DNA of 64,000 nt from Maribacter litopenaei (GTDB lineage Bacteria; Bacteroidota; Bacteroidia; Flavobacteriales; Flavobacteriaceae). Numbering within the stretch: position 1 is the stretch's first letter; the number at the start of each line of letters is the position of its first letter. This document shows, one piece after another, positions 39,501 to 48,159 of the stretch. The translations under genes were made by a program, and so were the position numbers. The stretch is taken from NCBI RefSeq assembly GCF_025244665.1, contig NZ_CP104205.1, forward strand, positions 62,001 through 126,000, in the 5' to 3' direction. The notes under the pieces are model-generated. The model did no database searches. It was not told the origin of the DNA and worked only from the letters and a program-made list of their open reading frames with translations.

Positions 39501-40025
39501 TCCGCGAATTCCTTTAACCGCTCTACTGGATAATCCCCTGTAAAGTTGATGTTCATGATGGGTACTTCCTCGGAAAAGTTCAGGTCGAACACATTGGGTT
39601 CCACTTTGGCCCCGTTAAAGGTTGGCCAATCCTCACTGGCCTTTTCAGAATCTACTTCATCCTTTACGTTCTGTTTGGCCTGCTCTACGGTAATCTCCTC
39701 GTCAAACTCTACCGTAATGATGGCATAGTCCTCTTGGGAGGTGGAAATAATTTCGACGACATTACTCACGTTTCTGAGACGGTCCTCCAGTGGGTCCGTT
39801 ATCAATCGTTCAATATCCTCAGCGGTATTTCCGGGGTAGGGGGTACTGATGTATACTTTGGTTTCCACAATCTCTCGGAAAGTCCTCCCTTGGCATGGCC
39901 ATATAGGCAGAAAAGCCCAACCATAGGAATATGGCAATCATTACATAGATGACCGATGGATTGTCAATGGCCCACGAGGATAGCTTAAACTCCTTGTCGG
40001 CGTTTTTCTTTACTTTATCGCTCAT
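36528..40025 (-). CDS. RND efflux pump inner-membrane subunit (several frame disruptions)
   Basis: Joined frames give about 1165 aa of an AcrB/MexF-like RND transporter. Segments include MPREDFPEIVETKVYISTPYPG, the TM4 motif LGMLVDNGIVVVEN (the usual DD proton pair reads DN here), and TM10-12 MMGIISLAGIVVNNGVVLLDY. Breaks at about 39875 and 39469 are extra bases in CCGGA. Breaks at 37302 and 36692 are single-base losses. At 37022-37024 an in-frame TAG replaces the expected GSPF-like turn and can be explained by a compensated gain and loss (ACCGGGTAGTCC, expected ACCGGTAGTCCC). It is last in the tetR-tolC-MFP-RND operon. The exported compound is unknown. Confidence 0.9.
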
Positions 40026-40031
40026 GGAAAT

Positions 40032-41195
40032 TTACTTTTGAATTTTTACTTTTTGACCATCCTTCACGCTACGGGCACCTTCCTTGATTACCTGGTTGCC
40101 TGCTTCCGGACCGGATAAAACCTCTACCAGGGCCCCTTGTGTTTTACCAATGGTGATTATGGTTCTTTCTACTACGGCTTCATTTTCAGGATCGGGTTCC
40201 CCGGCCACAAATACATATTGCTCACCTTCCGCATTTTCGGAAATGATACTCGATGGAATCAAGATGGCATCTTCGCTTGTGTAATCGTTAAGATTTACTT
40301 TAGCGGTGAGGTTCGGTTTTATTTGTCCGTCCTTGTTGGGAACCGGTATTTCTACGCTAAAAGATCTATTGGCCGGATTGATGAAGTTTCCGGTTTCCCT
40401 AATTTTTGTTTGGATGCTATCGCCCAACACAGGGAAATATACCAAGGCCTCTTTTCCTTTAGAAATAGAGCCCGGATAGGTTTCAGGTACATCTACTTCA
40501 ATGTACATATCGGATAGGTTTACAATCCTGAACACCTCGGAACCGGGACCTGGGGAAACCACTGTTCCCTGATCTTTAATGACATCATCTATGATACCGG
40601 AAAAAGGGGCTCTGATGTTGGTTTTTCCCAGTTGGCTGCGGGCCTGTTTTACGGCATCTTGTCTAGCTTCGAACTCTGCCTTTGCGGAGAGGTACTCGAT
40701 TTCCGAACCTATTTGTTGCTCCCAAAGTCTTTTTCTTCTTTCAAAGGTAGTTTCGGCTAGTTCCGCCTGCGTTTTTAGCTGGGAAAGTTGACTTCCCATA
40801 CCACCATCATCTATAGTTGCCAAAAGTTGTCCTTTGGTGACCCGTTGTCCTTCTTTGACATATACCTTTTGTAAAGTTCCGGACATCTCAGGGTAAATCA
40901 GTACATTTTGTTTGGTACTTACGTCGCCTTGAAGTTCCAAATAGTGGTTAAATATCCGGGGATTTACGGTAATCGTATTGACCAGCGGAAGTTTTTCTGC
41001 CGTACCGAATTTTGAAATGGCGGAATCCAATTGGGACAATTGACTTTCCAACTCTTTTTGCTGGCTGACTATTTCGTTCTTCTTCGCTCTTAGTGCCTCT
41101 ACATCCCCACTTTCGATCAACCCGTAAACGGATTGATTATCACCTACGCAGGATAGGAGACCCAAAGGAATGGCTAAGAATAGTAATTTTCTCAT
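40032..41195 (-). CDS. RND efflux membrane-fusion (periplasmic adaptor) lipoprotein (387 aa)
   Basis: An intact lipoprotein, with the signal ending PLGLLSC. A coiled-coil hairpin (VEALRAKKNEIVSQQKELES and QLSQLKTQAELAETTFERR) is split by a lipoyl domain (LIYPEMSGTLQKVYVKEGQRV and IRAPFSGIIDDV), followed by beta-barrel and membrane-proximal domains. This is the HlyD/AcrA family adaptor that links the RND pump to a TolC channel. It lies 6 bases upstream of the RND gene and 26 bases downstream of tolC. Confidence 0.93.
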   Translation of the reverse strand: MRKLLFLAIPLGLLSCVGDNQSVYGLIESGDVEALRAKKNEIVSQQKELESQLSQLDSAISKFGTAEKLPLVNTITVNPRIFNHYLELQGDVSTKQNVLIYPEMSGTLQKVYVKEGQRVTKGQLLATIDDGGMGSQLSQLKTQAELAETTFERRKRLWEQQIGSEIEYLSAKAEFEARQDAVKQARSQLGKTNIRAPFSGIIDDVIKDQGTVVSPGPGSEVFRIVNLSDMYIEVDVPETYPGSISKGKEALVYFPVLGDSIQTKIRETGNFINPANRSFSVEIPVPNKDGQIKPNLTAKVNLNDYTSEDAILIPSSIISENAEGEQYVFVAGEPDPENEAVVERTIITIGKTQGALVEVLSGPEAGNQVIKEGARSVKDGQKVKIQK

Positions 41196-41221
41196 AATTG
41201 TATATTTAATTGATTGATTGC

Positions 41222-42561
41222 TTAGGATTGTTCGTTTAAAATGATTTCCAGTTCTGTTTTTTTGTTAATGACATCTACCATGTATTGTAGATATTCTTGT
41301 TGTGCGGTATACAATTGTGTCTGTGCCTGTCGTAGTTCAAAACTACTGGCGAGACCTTCCGTATACTTTATTTGATTTTTGTTCTCTATGCGCTCGGCAA
41401 GTGCCGATTCTCCTTGGAGGTCCGGTATTGTTCAATGGCCAAAACATAATTGCTTTTGGCGTTTTCCAATTGCAAGCGTATCTGTTGCTCCGCTTCGGTC
41501 AATTGGGTCTTTGCCTTTTCCATGGCGATTTTGGCCCTTTGGGTACTGGCACTTCTTTTCAATGAGCTGAAAATGGGAATACTAAGGTCCAGCACCAAAG
41601 GAAGAAAACTCAAAATAATCCTGTCCACGGTCAAAAAATGTAAACTCGTTCCCAAAAGAAAGAGCTCCATAGCTTACAAAACCATTTAGGGTTGGAAGGG
41701 CCCTGCTCTTGGCCAATTTCCATTCAAAATAACGCTGCTCATTAAGGTTGAGGGCGATTTTGTAGTCCACGTTGTTTTCAAGATTCAAATCGGATTCCAT
41801 GATTTCAAGGTCGATTTGTTCTTGGGTAAGGTTTTCCAAATTATCTTTTAGTTGGGTTGGGGCATCCAAATCCAATCCCATGACCACGTTCAGCATTTGA
41901 AGTGTTATTTCCTCTAAGCGAATGGCGTTCTTAAGCTGGTTTTCTATGGAAGAAAGGGTAATCTTTAACTGGTCTACACTTTCTTCGTCACTAAGTCCGT
42001 TTTCAAAAAGCTTGGTAGTCTCATAAAGGTTTTTGTCCAAGGTTACCTTGTTTCTATTTAAAATTGCAACGCTTTCTTTTGCCGAAGGACATTTCCATAC
42101 GATTCAACCACTGCTTTCCTTACATCCTGCGAGGTTTTTTCATTATTGTTGGCACTATATCGAAGAAAAGCCTTAGTGGCTTGGACTCCAACTATATAAG
42201 ATCCATCAAAAATTTTCTGACGTAGGGTAGCAGAGGCATTGACCTGTTGGGGTTGCCCAAAAACCACTTCTACGAAAGTCCCAGGTTCACCCCCTGCTAT
42301 TTCACCTGGTAACTGGATCACCTGTTGGATCAATTGATTTTGATAGCTAACGGCCCCTGAAATCTGAGGTAGCCCGTCCGCAATGGTCTCCCATTTTTGT
42401 TTTCGGGCATCGATAAGGTCCCTATCCGCATTGATAGCACTATAATTATTTTCCAGTGCGAAGGCAATGGCCTCGTCTAATGTAAAGCTATAGGTTTCTT
42501 CCTGCGCATGGCCAAATAGAACTGCCATGAACATACATAAAGTGATTAGTTGATTGCGCAT
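41222..42561 (-). CDS. TolC-family outer-membrane efflux protein (frame-disrupted)
   Basis: Joined frames give about 446 aa with a signal ending GHAQ. The TolC fold is recognisable from long helical segments (SFTLDEAIAFALENNYSAI near the start, TQLTEAEQQIRLQLENAKS and the conserved EGLASSFELRQAQTQLYTAQ near the end). Breaks at about 42083 (minus strand CTTCGGCA, expected CTTCTGGCA) and 41404 (AATCGGCA, expected AATCTGGCA) both lose the T of TCTGG, restoring VLLAKES and ENLALAER. A third near 41591 gains a base. It is second in the efflux operon, one base after tetR. Confidence 0.9.
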
Positions 42562-43167
42562 TTATTGTTGATTTGAATTGATGATTTCGTTTAACTTTTG
42601 ACGGCCTTCGGGAGATACAATGCCCCTTAGGTGATACTCCAAATAGGTTTCCATTAAAAAGATGGGGGAAAAACGATCCAATGGAAACATGTTTTGGTCC
42701 TTGATACTGTTCATTCCGGCAAAGTAGATGCGTGAGATAAATTCAACATCTAAATTCGGTCTGTAGAGCCCCAATTCCATACCACGCTCAATATTGGAAG
42801 TGACACAAAGCTGCATCATGTCAAATTGCATATCCTTTAGTTTACCGTGTATTTTGGGATAATATTTCATTAATTGATACTGCGGAGAGGACTTTTCGTC
42901 CTTTAAATGGCTCAGGACATATTTTTTTATTTCAAAAAGTTCCTCGATGGGGTCTTTTTCCGGAGCCGTAATTTGATTGATGCCATCACTCATCGTACAG
43001 AATTTGCCCATAACACAGTCTTCCACCAAAGCGGTTTTGTTACTGTATTCTGAATAAATGGTTTTTTTGGATATTCCCATGGTGTTCGCAATATCATCCA
43101 TGGTAACGCTCTTAAAACCGAAGTTTAAGAACATATCTGTCGCCTTTTCTCGTATCTTATTTTTCAT
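42562..43167 (-). CDS. TetR-family regulator of the efflux operon (201 aa)
   Basis: The chosen ATG gives MKNKIREKATDMFLNFGFKS; a longer start would add a non-homologous tail. The HTH is MDDIANTMGISKKTIYSEYSNK (about residues 23-44), with a helical ligand-binding domain behind it. It is first in the operon with tolC, the adaptor and the pump, so it is very likely their repressor. A perfect inverted repeat sits immediately upstream. The ligand is unknown. Confidence 0.9.
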   Translation of the reverse strand: MKNKIREKATDMFLNFGFKSVTMDDIANTMGISKKTIYSEYSNKTALVEDCVMGKFCTMSDGINQITAPEKDPIEELFEIKKYVLSHLKDEKSSPQYQLMKYYPKIHGKLKDMQFDMMQLCVTSNIERGMELGLYRPNLDVEFISRIYFAGMNSIKDQNMFPLDRFSPIFLMETYLEYHLRGIVSPEGRQKLNEIINSNQQ

Positions 43168-43176
43168 AATGGGCGA

Positions 43177-43184
43177 CAAATATA
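43177..43184 (-). promoter_or_regulatory. -7 box of the efflux operon (TATATTTG)
   Basis: The minus strand reads TATATTTG, a perfect TAnnTTTG element, 10 bases before the tetR ATG and just downstream of the operator at 43190-43217. The very short leader is unusual but not rare. Confidence 0.55.
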
Positions 43185-43189
43185 GTCCA

Positions 43190-43217
43190 GGAAACTTTAA
43201 AAACATAAAAAGTTTCC
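43190..43217. promoter_or_regulatory. Operator-like inverted repeat for the efflux TetR
   Basis: GGAAACTTT (43190-43198) and AAAGTTTCC (43209-43217) are perfect 9-bp inverted arms separated by 10 AT-rich bases. The site spans the region between the -7 and -33 positions of the operon promoter, so TetR binding would block initiation. Confidence 0.7.
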
Positions 43218-43372
43218 AAAGTTTTACAATTTGTTAACAAACGACATGGATTTAGCCATTTCCCTCATTGGTGACGATTGGAAACTGAAGCGTTCCACCT
43301 GTGTCTTCTTTTTTGGAAGGGGTAATGTTCAGGCTCCAAAAGAAGGCCTTGTTTAAAAAGTGATATCTTTTT

Positions 43373-43807
43373 TTAGCCCTGATTTCCTTCTCCATCTTGA
43401 TTCTGTTTAATCCTTTCAACATAGTTTTTATAGGCCTGTTCACCTTCTTCTTTCCAAAACTCATCGTAATGGGCCCATTCAGAAAAATCCCTTCGCATTG
43501 TTTTACATCGATTTTCAAAAAACTTCTTTTTATGGGATTTCTTTGTTTTATCATGACCTCCACCGCCACCTCCAAATCCAAAGATTATTTTGGATAATAG
43601 AAGAATACCTATGGCTTGCCAGTAGCCCACCTTTGGTAATCCAAATAATTCGGGCATCAACCAATTCCATAAGTGCATTACGATATATCCAAAGAGGAAG
43701 GCGACCGCTATTCCCAAGAGTGTAAAGAAGAAGATCTTCACTCCTTTTTTTACCGATTTCTTCACAGTATTTTCCACCTGTTTTTCAATGTTTTTAGTCG
43801 TTTCCAT
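43373..43807 (-). CDS. Membrane protein downstream of ECF sigma factor (144 aa)
   Basis: An intact protein with a Lys-rich N-terminal helix, two membrane helices (IFFFTLLGIAVAFLFGYIVM and AIGILLLSKIIFGFGG), a Gly-rich then His/Lys-rich turn, and a soluble C-terminus (RDFSEWAHYDEFWKEEG). The pattern matches a Flavobacteriia family that regularly follows an ECF sigma gene. It might act as an anti-sigma or stress-sensing partner, but lacks a recognisable anti-sigma motif. The spacing of 12 bases to the sigma gene supports one operon. Confidence 0.75.
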   Translation of the reverse strand: METTKNIEKQVENTVKKSVKKGVKIFFFTLLGIAVAFLFGYIVMHLWNWLMPELFGLPKVGYWQAIGILLLSKIIFGFGGGGGGHDKTKKSHKKKFFENRCKTMRRDFSEWAHYDEFWKEEGEQAYKNYVERIKQNQDGEGNQG

Positions 43808-43819
43808 AATTCATTGTTT

Positions 43820-44354
43820 TTATTTTTTTTCAGTTTTTAATTTTTTCAATAGAAGGGACATTGCCCTGTGTCTTCTAGACATCAATGTACCCGGTGATAT
43901 ACCTGTTTGGTTTGCGATTTCCTTATAGGTATAGCCTTCGAAGTCTACAGCGATTATTATATCCCTGTAGTCTGCTTTTAAAGATGAAATAGCTTCTTTC
44001 AGTTTTTCTTTAAGTTGGTCTCGGATATGCTTCTTGAAAATCATCATGGAACATTGTTGCGAATTCCGTCCATAACACTTCCAAGGTTTCCTCCTCATCG
44101 ATTCTTTCCTTTTTGGTACGCATGATATCAATGATCCTATTCCTTATGGCATTGTAAACAAACCCCCCAATATTTTGAATGGGCAATGCATCCAAGGGCC
44201 TAGAGAAAATCCGAAGTGCCACATCCTGTATAATATCCTCGGCATCACTTTCGGCCGTATGCTTTATTTTGGAGCGCACATATCCCTTAAGAGAACTATA
44301 CTCCTCTTCAAAGAACTCGGTTAGGTTGTTATTCTGTTGTTTTTTTGAAACCAC
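43820..44354 (-). CDS. ECF-type RNA polymerase sigma factor (frame-disrupted)
   Basis: Joined frames give about 178 aa. Region 2 is readable as DAEDIIQDVALRIF and VYNAIRNRIIDIMR; region 4 as DYRDIIIAVDFEGYTYKEIA followed by GISPGTLMSRRHRAM. The start is GTG at 44354. The frame breaks at about 44021 (plus GGTCTCGGATA, expected GGTCCGGATA), an extra base in TCCGGA. It controls unknown target genes, probably including the membrane protein that follows. Confidence 0.88.
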
Positions 44355-44648
44355 TCGTGGTTTTTCTTTTGGTCTTCACTTATAGAGACGATGATTTTAG
44401 AAAGTATTGCATTTTTTTCAACTTTCTTTTTAAATGGACGTGAAAGTTCCGGTTTTGTAACAATAGACCCAGTGGAAATTTAGAGTTAGGAGGTAATGTT
44501 TATGAAATCTATACCAACAATTTTAGTCAGTAACTGGAGCAAAAGCACATTATTTATTTTTAAGTGACGGTGGGGGGGATTGACGGAAATAATGGATTCG
44601 TTTAGCGCAACCTAGGGACAATTTTGTATCTATTTGCTAAAAAATGCA

Positions 44649-45113
44649 ATGAAGAATCTAATAACCCACCTTTCAATACTTATGTTGTTGGTGATTTCAT
44701 GTGATAAAGATAGTGAGCGTGAAAACCAACAGGCCTATCAGGGATGCGATGAGTCCAACTTAGTACGGGAATCTAAAGAGTTGAATGAATTATTGATCGG
44801 TAATTGGAGATTGACCGATGCCGCTTGCGGAAACTGCGCTCCTAATACAAGCTTTGACTGGGTGAAAGAAAAAACCATAGTTGCATCATTTGCGAAAGAG
44901 GGGACTTTTTCGGTTGTCGAAGATGGCATCGAAGTCGACCGAGGTTTATGGCGAATAAAAGAAACTAATGATTGGACAATTATTGAGATTGAAGGAGAAT
45001 CCTATATATATTTTTCAAGTTTAACTGAATCAGCCATAATTTGTGATGGCTGGTTGGTCTCAGATGGGATCCCAGCTGATGGATTAGGGTATTTTTACAG
45101 AAAGTTGGATTAA
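44649..45113 (+). CDS. Hypothetical lipoprotein, lipocalin-like (154 aa)
   Basis: I chose the ATG that gives MKNLITHLSILMLLVISC, a clean lipoprotein signal; an upstream TTG would add five residues. The mature protein has the pattern LIGNWRLTDAACGNC, then FSVVEDGIEVDRGLWRIKE and a terminal GYFYRKLD, resembling small lipocalin-like domains of Bacteroidota. Several cysteines (four in the mature protein) may form disulfides. It converges on the CRTAC1-b gene with a four-base overlap. Confidence 0.65.
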   Translation: MKNLITHLSILMLLVISCDKDSERENQQAYQGCDESNLVRESKELNELLIGNWRLTDAACGNCAPNTSFDWVKEKTIVASFAKEGTFSVVEDGIEVDRGLWRIKETNDWTIIEIEGESYIYFSSLTESAIICDGWLVSDGIPADGLGYFYRKLD

Positions 45114-46813
45114 AGCGGGTTTTTCCTTTTAGCTAGGATGTACCAAGCCATTAAAGCTACAATCGTTATAAAAATTGCAACATACCATTTGAAACTACTT
45201 TGCTCGGTTTCAGTTATGGTTAGTGATTGATTCACATTTTGATTTAGGAGTATTTGTCGATTACCCCCTGTCCAATCTACTATAATGGAATCTACTTTTG
45301 TGCTATTTCCCAATCCGAAATGACTTATAACGGAATTACGGGATAGATGACTGGACCCTCCTCCGTCTATTTCCCTAATCAATTTTTTGCCATTTGCAAT
45401 CACAGTTACTCTAGAACCTATACCTGAAGTTTCGGAGGACATCCCTTTTAATGCTACCTTTAACCAATTGCCATTTGAAATATCATTTCTGAACAATTTT
45501 GTAGCCGATTCTATGGGATAATCTAAAATGGGGATTTGGTTCACTACCAATAAATCTTGATCTCCATCATTATCCATATCAAAAAGTACAGAGCCCCTTC
45601 CAATGCCATAATCATTCACCTCAAGTTCCCGTCCGCGCTCAACGAACTTATTTTCCTGGTTCTCAAAGTAGAAGTTTCCCATGGGGGTACAATTAGGGTT
45701 CAAGTCACCATTGGATACGAAAAGGTCCAAATCCATATCGTGATCAAAATCCGCGAAATTGGCACCCCAGCTTATTGCCGGATTATAGGTCCCAATTCCT
45801 TTGCCCTATCTACAAAGGGCTTTCCCTTACCTTGGTTTTCCATTAACCAATTGAATTTGATATTGGTGACATAATAGTCCATCCAACCATCCCCATTATA
45901 ATCCCCAACAGCAGATCCCATGGCGTTTATGGTTAAATCCATTCCGGTTTCTGCACTGGCATCACGGAAGGATTGCCAAGGGTACTCATTTTCATATAGA
46001 AAATTGGGTACTGCCTTATATCCAAAATCTTGATTGACCAGTAGGTCTTGGTCTTGATCATTATCAAAATCTGTAAATACACCACCAAATCCAAATCCTT
46101 TATGACCTAGGCCATAAGACTCGTAAACATCCTCAAATTTTTCTCCATTTTTGTTTAGCAGTAGGTAACTTTTAGCCGTTTGATTGGCACTTACAATAGT
46201 TGCATCCTTTATAATACCTAGTTTTCCCTTGAATTCTTGAAAATAGTTGCCTATGAAAACATCTCGGAAAGCCATCCGCATTGATATCCCCAAAACTAAC
46301 ACCGGTGCTAAAGGAATTGAGGTCTTCCAAACCATAGTCTTTGGTAGCATCCCTAAAAGTTGAATCCCCATTATTTATAAAAAGAAGATTTTCCGCTCTT
46401 GGGATTTTATTGGAACCATCTGTGGTGGTAATAGTGGTTATAAAAAGGTCTCTAAACCCGTCCCGATTCACATCCGCACTGGCAGCCCCTTGTGTAACAT
46501 ATAGATTGGATTTTCCCAAACCAGATGATGCGTATATATCCTTAAATTTTCCATTTCCTAGGTTCAGGTACAATGCATCTGAATTCATACCACCTGTTAT
46601 AAAGACGTCTTCGTAACCATCGTTGTTGAAGTCAAACACTGTGGCGCCCCCACCAAAGGTACCTTCGTACACTTTATATTTGTGGTCAATACCGGCGGAA
46701 TCGGTCACATCCTTAAAAACGTTTTGCCCCTTAGTGTTGGCATAAGGAAAGACAAAGATGCATAGTATGAGAATTCGAAGTATCAATACAAAGTGTATTC
46801 TTAATTTTTCCAT
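45110..46813 (-). CDS. CRTAC1-type FG-GAP/VCBS protein with ASPIC/UnbV domain and C-terminal membrane anchor (frame-disrupted)
   Basis: Joined frames give about 567 aa. A signal or anchor at the N-terminus precedes FG-GAP calcium-binding repeats (FDFNNDGYEDVFITG, VNRDGFRDLFITT, YNGDGWMDYYVTN, FDMDNDGDQDLLVVN) and then an ASPIC/UnbV module (SRNSVISHFGLGNST, SIIVDWTGGNRQ). A C-terminal hydrophobic helix (WYVAIFITIVALMAWYIL) is followed by KRKN, an added membrane anchor. Breaks: about 46264 (plus ATCTCGGAAA, extra base in TCCGGA) and about 45776 (one G lost in GGGG). It overlaps the haloperoxidase gene by 13 bases. Function unknown. Confidence 0.85.
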
Positions 46814-48157
46814 TTTAGATTGTTCACATTGGTTGCAATTTCTGCACCTTTGGCAAGTCCAACTTCATTGTCAATAGGAGTGTGTATGCCCCCATAAAAA
46901 CGCGAATCTGCCGTTTCTTGGGCAGCTTCCCGAAAGAGTCAAAGCTCCGAATGGTAAAATCAGTATCCCTCACCTTATCCCTTTCCCTTCCTTCATGGGC
47001 CCTATCCGTAAATTTGAAATTTGTCCCATAATTGTTTTCTAGGGCCGTGGCAGCCGCCGCCGCCTGTATGGCATGCCCGGAGAGGGGAATGCAGGAAAAG
47101 GAGGGTCCCGCCAAAAGGACTCCCACTCCTCATCTATATATTTAGGGACGAACGTATTGGGTCTTTCTGTAAAGAAGGCATATTTCCACTTCCAACATTC
47201 AATAAACGCATCCGCCACCGAAATACCTGTTTGTGCATAGGCTTTTGCCACTGTGATCAAATCGGCCCCGCTGGATTCCGCAGCTAGTGTAGCAATGTAA
47301 TAGGAATGACCTGGAGGGGTAAAAGAAACATCCGGGTCATCTCCCCACCGGATGGCTGATTCTTTTTCCGCCCTGGTAAGTTCGCGTTCCTTTTTATAAA
47401 CGGCCTCAAACTGCTTGTAATAAGGAGAGCCAGGGACTGTGTCATATGGTAAAAATTCAGGGTCCTCAACTTCTGCATTTACCGCTACAAAAGTTCTATT
47501 TTCTCCCCAATGCGGATGTAAGGGATGATGGCTGAATGATTGTGCAAAGAGAGGAGGCTTCCATGAACCAGGAAAATCCGGATGTATAATTTCTTTATCG
47601 AAATTATGCAGATAACCTCGGTGTCCACCATCTGTCTTGGACCATTCAAAGATAGCTTGGGCTACCTCCTTTCCAAAAGAGATGGAATTGGTAACCATAT
47701 CCTCCTTTAGGTTTTTGGAATATTGTTCATAAATTCGGCGCTCCGGAGAATCAATTTTTAGGACATTTTCCTCCGAAGTTTGTATATAAATATCCCTTAA
47801 TATGGATGCTTGAGCAGCATTTAGGGAAAGTACCCAATCGTATTGCTTTTCGGTATCTGGTTTGGGTAAACTATCCAATTCGTTTAGTTGTCCTTCTAGA
47901 CTATGATAATCCTCGTATCCGTGAACAACACTTTCATACATTGTAAGACCAATGTAACCAAAGGCTCGTGAGGCAAAAGTTGGTGAGTTGGATGGTGTAT
48001 GTTGGGTTATGAACAAGGTTAATTTTGCCCAGGCTATCGCTACTTCATTTGGTTTAATTGGTGCCGGTTTCGGTTGATTTTCGCACCCTATAATGGCAAA
48101 AAAAGTAATTCCCACCAGTAAGATTATTAGATGCCTGTAGTATCTTTTTCGAAACAT
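46801..48157 (-). CDS. Vanadium-dependent haloperoxidase / PAP2-like lipoprotein (two frame disruptions)
   Basis: Joined frames give about 452 aa. The signal ends FFAIIGC. The vanadate-binding motif KYAFFTERP (K-x6-RP) is followed by PPFPAFPS and GHAIQAA, the expected (P)SGH site, and then SRFYGGIHTP, where Arg and His six residues apart match the family's last motif. Breaks at about 47088 (minus TCTCCGGGCAT) and 46931 (TTCGGGAAG, expected TTCTGGGAAG, restoring SFWEAAQ). The first break falls in the SGH motif, so that site's spacing is uncertain. Family members are haloperoxidases or acid phosphatases; which applies here is not determined. Confidence 0.85.
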
Positions 48158-48159
48158 GG

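Noticed and set aside
43252..43581. Possible second gene overlapping the membrane protein downstream of the ECF sigma factor
   Set aside because: It lies in another frame of the 43373-43807 gene for most of its length, and its free 3' part has no recognisable feature.
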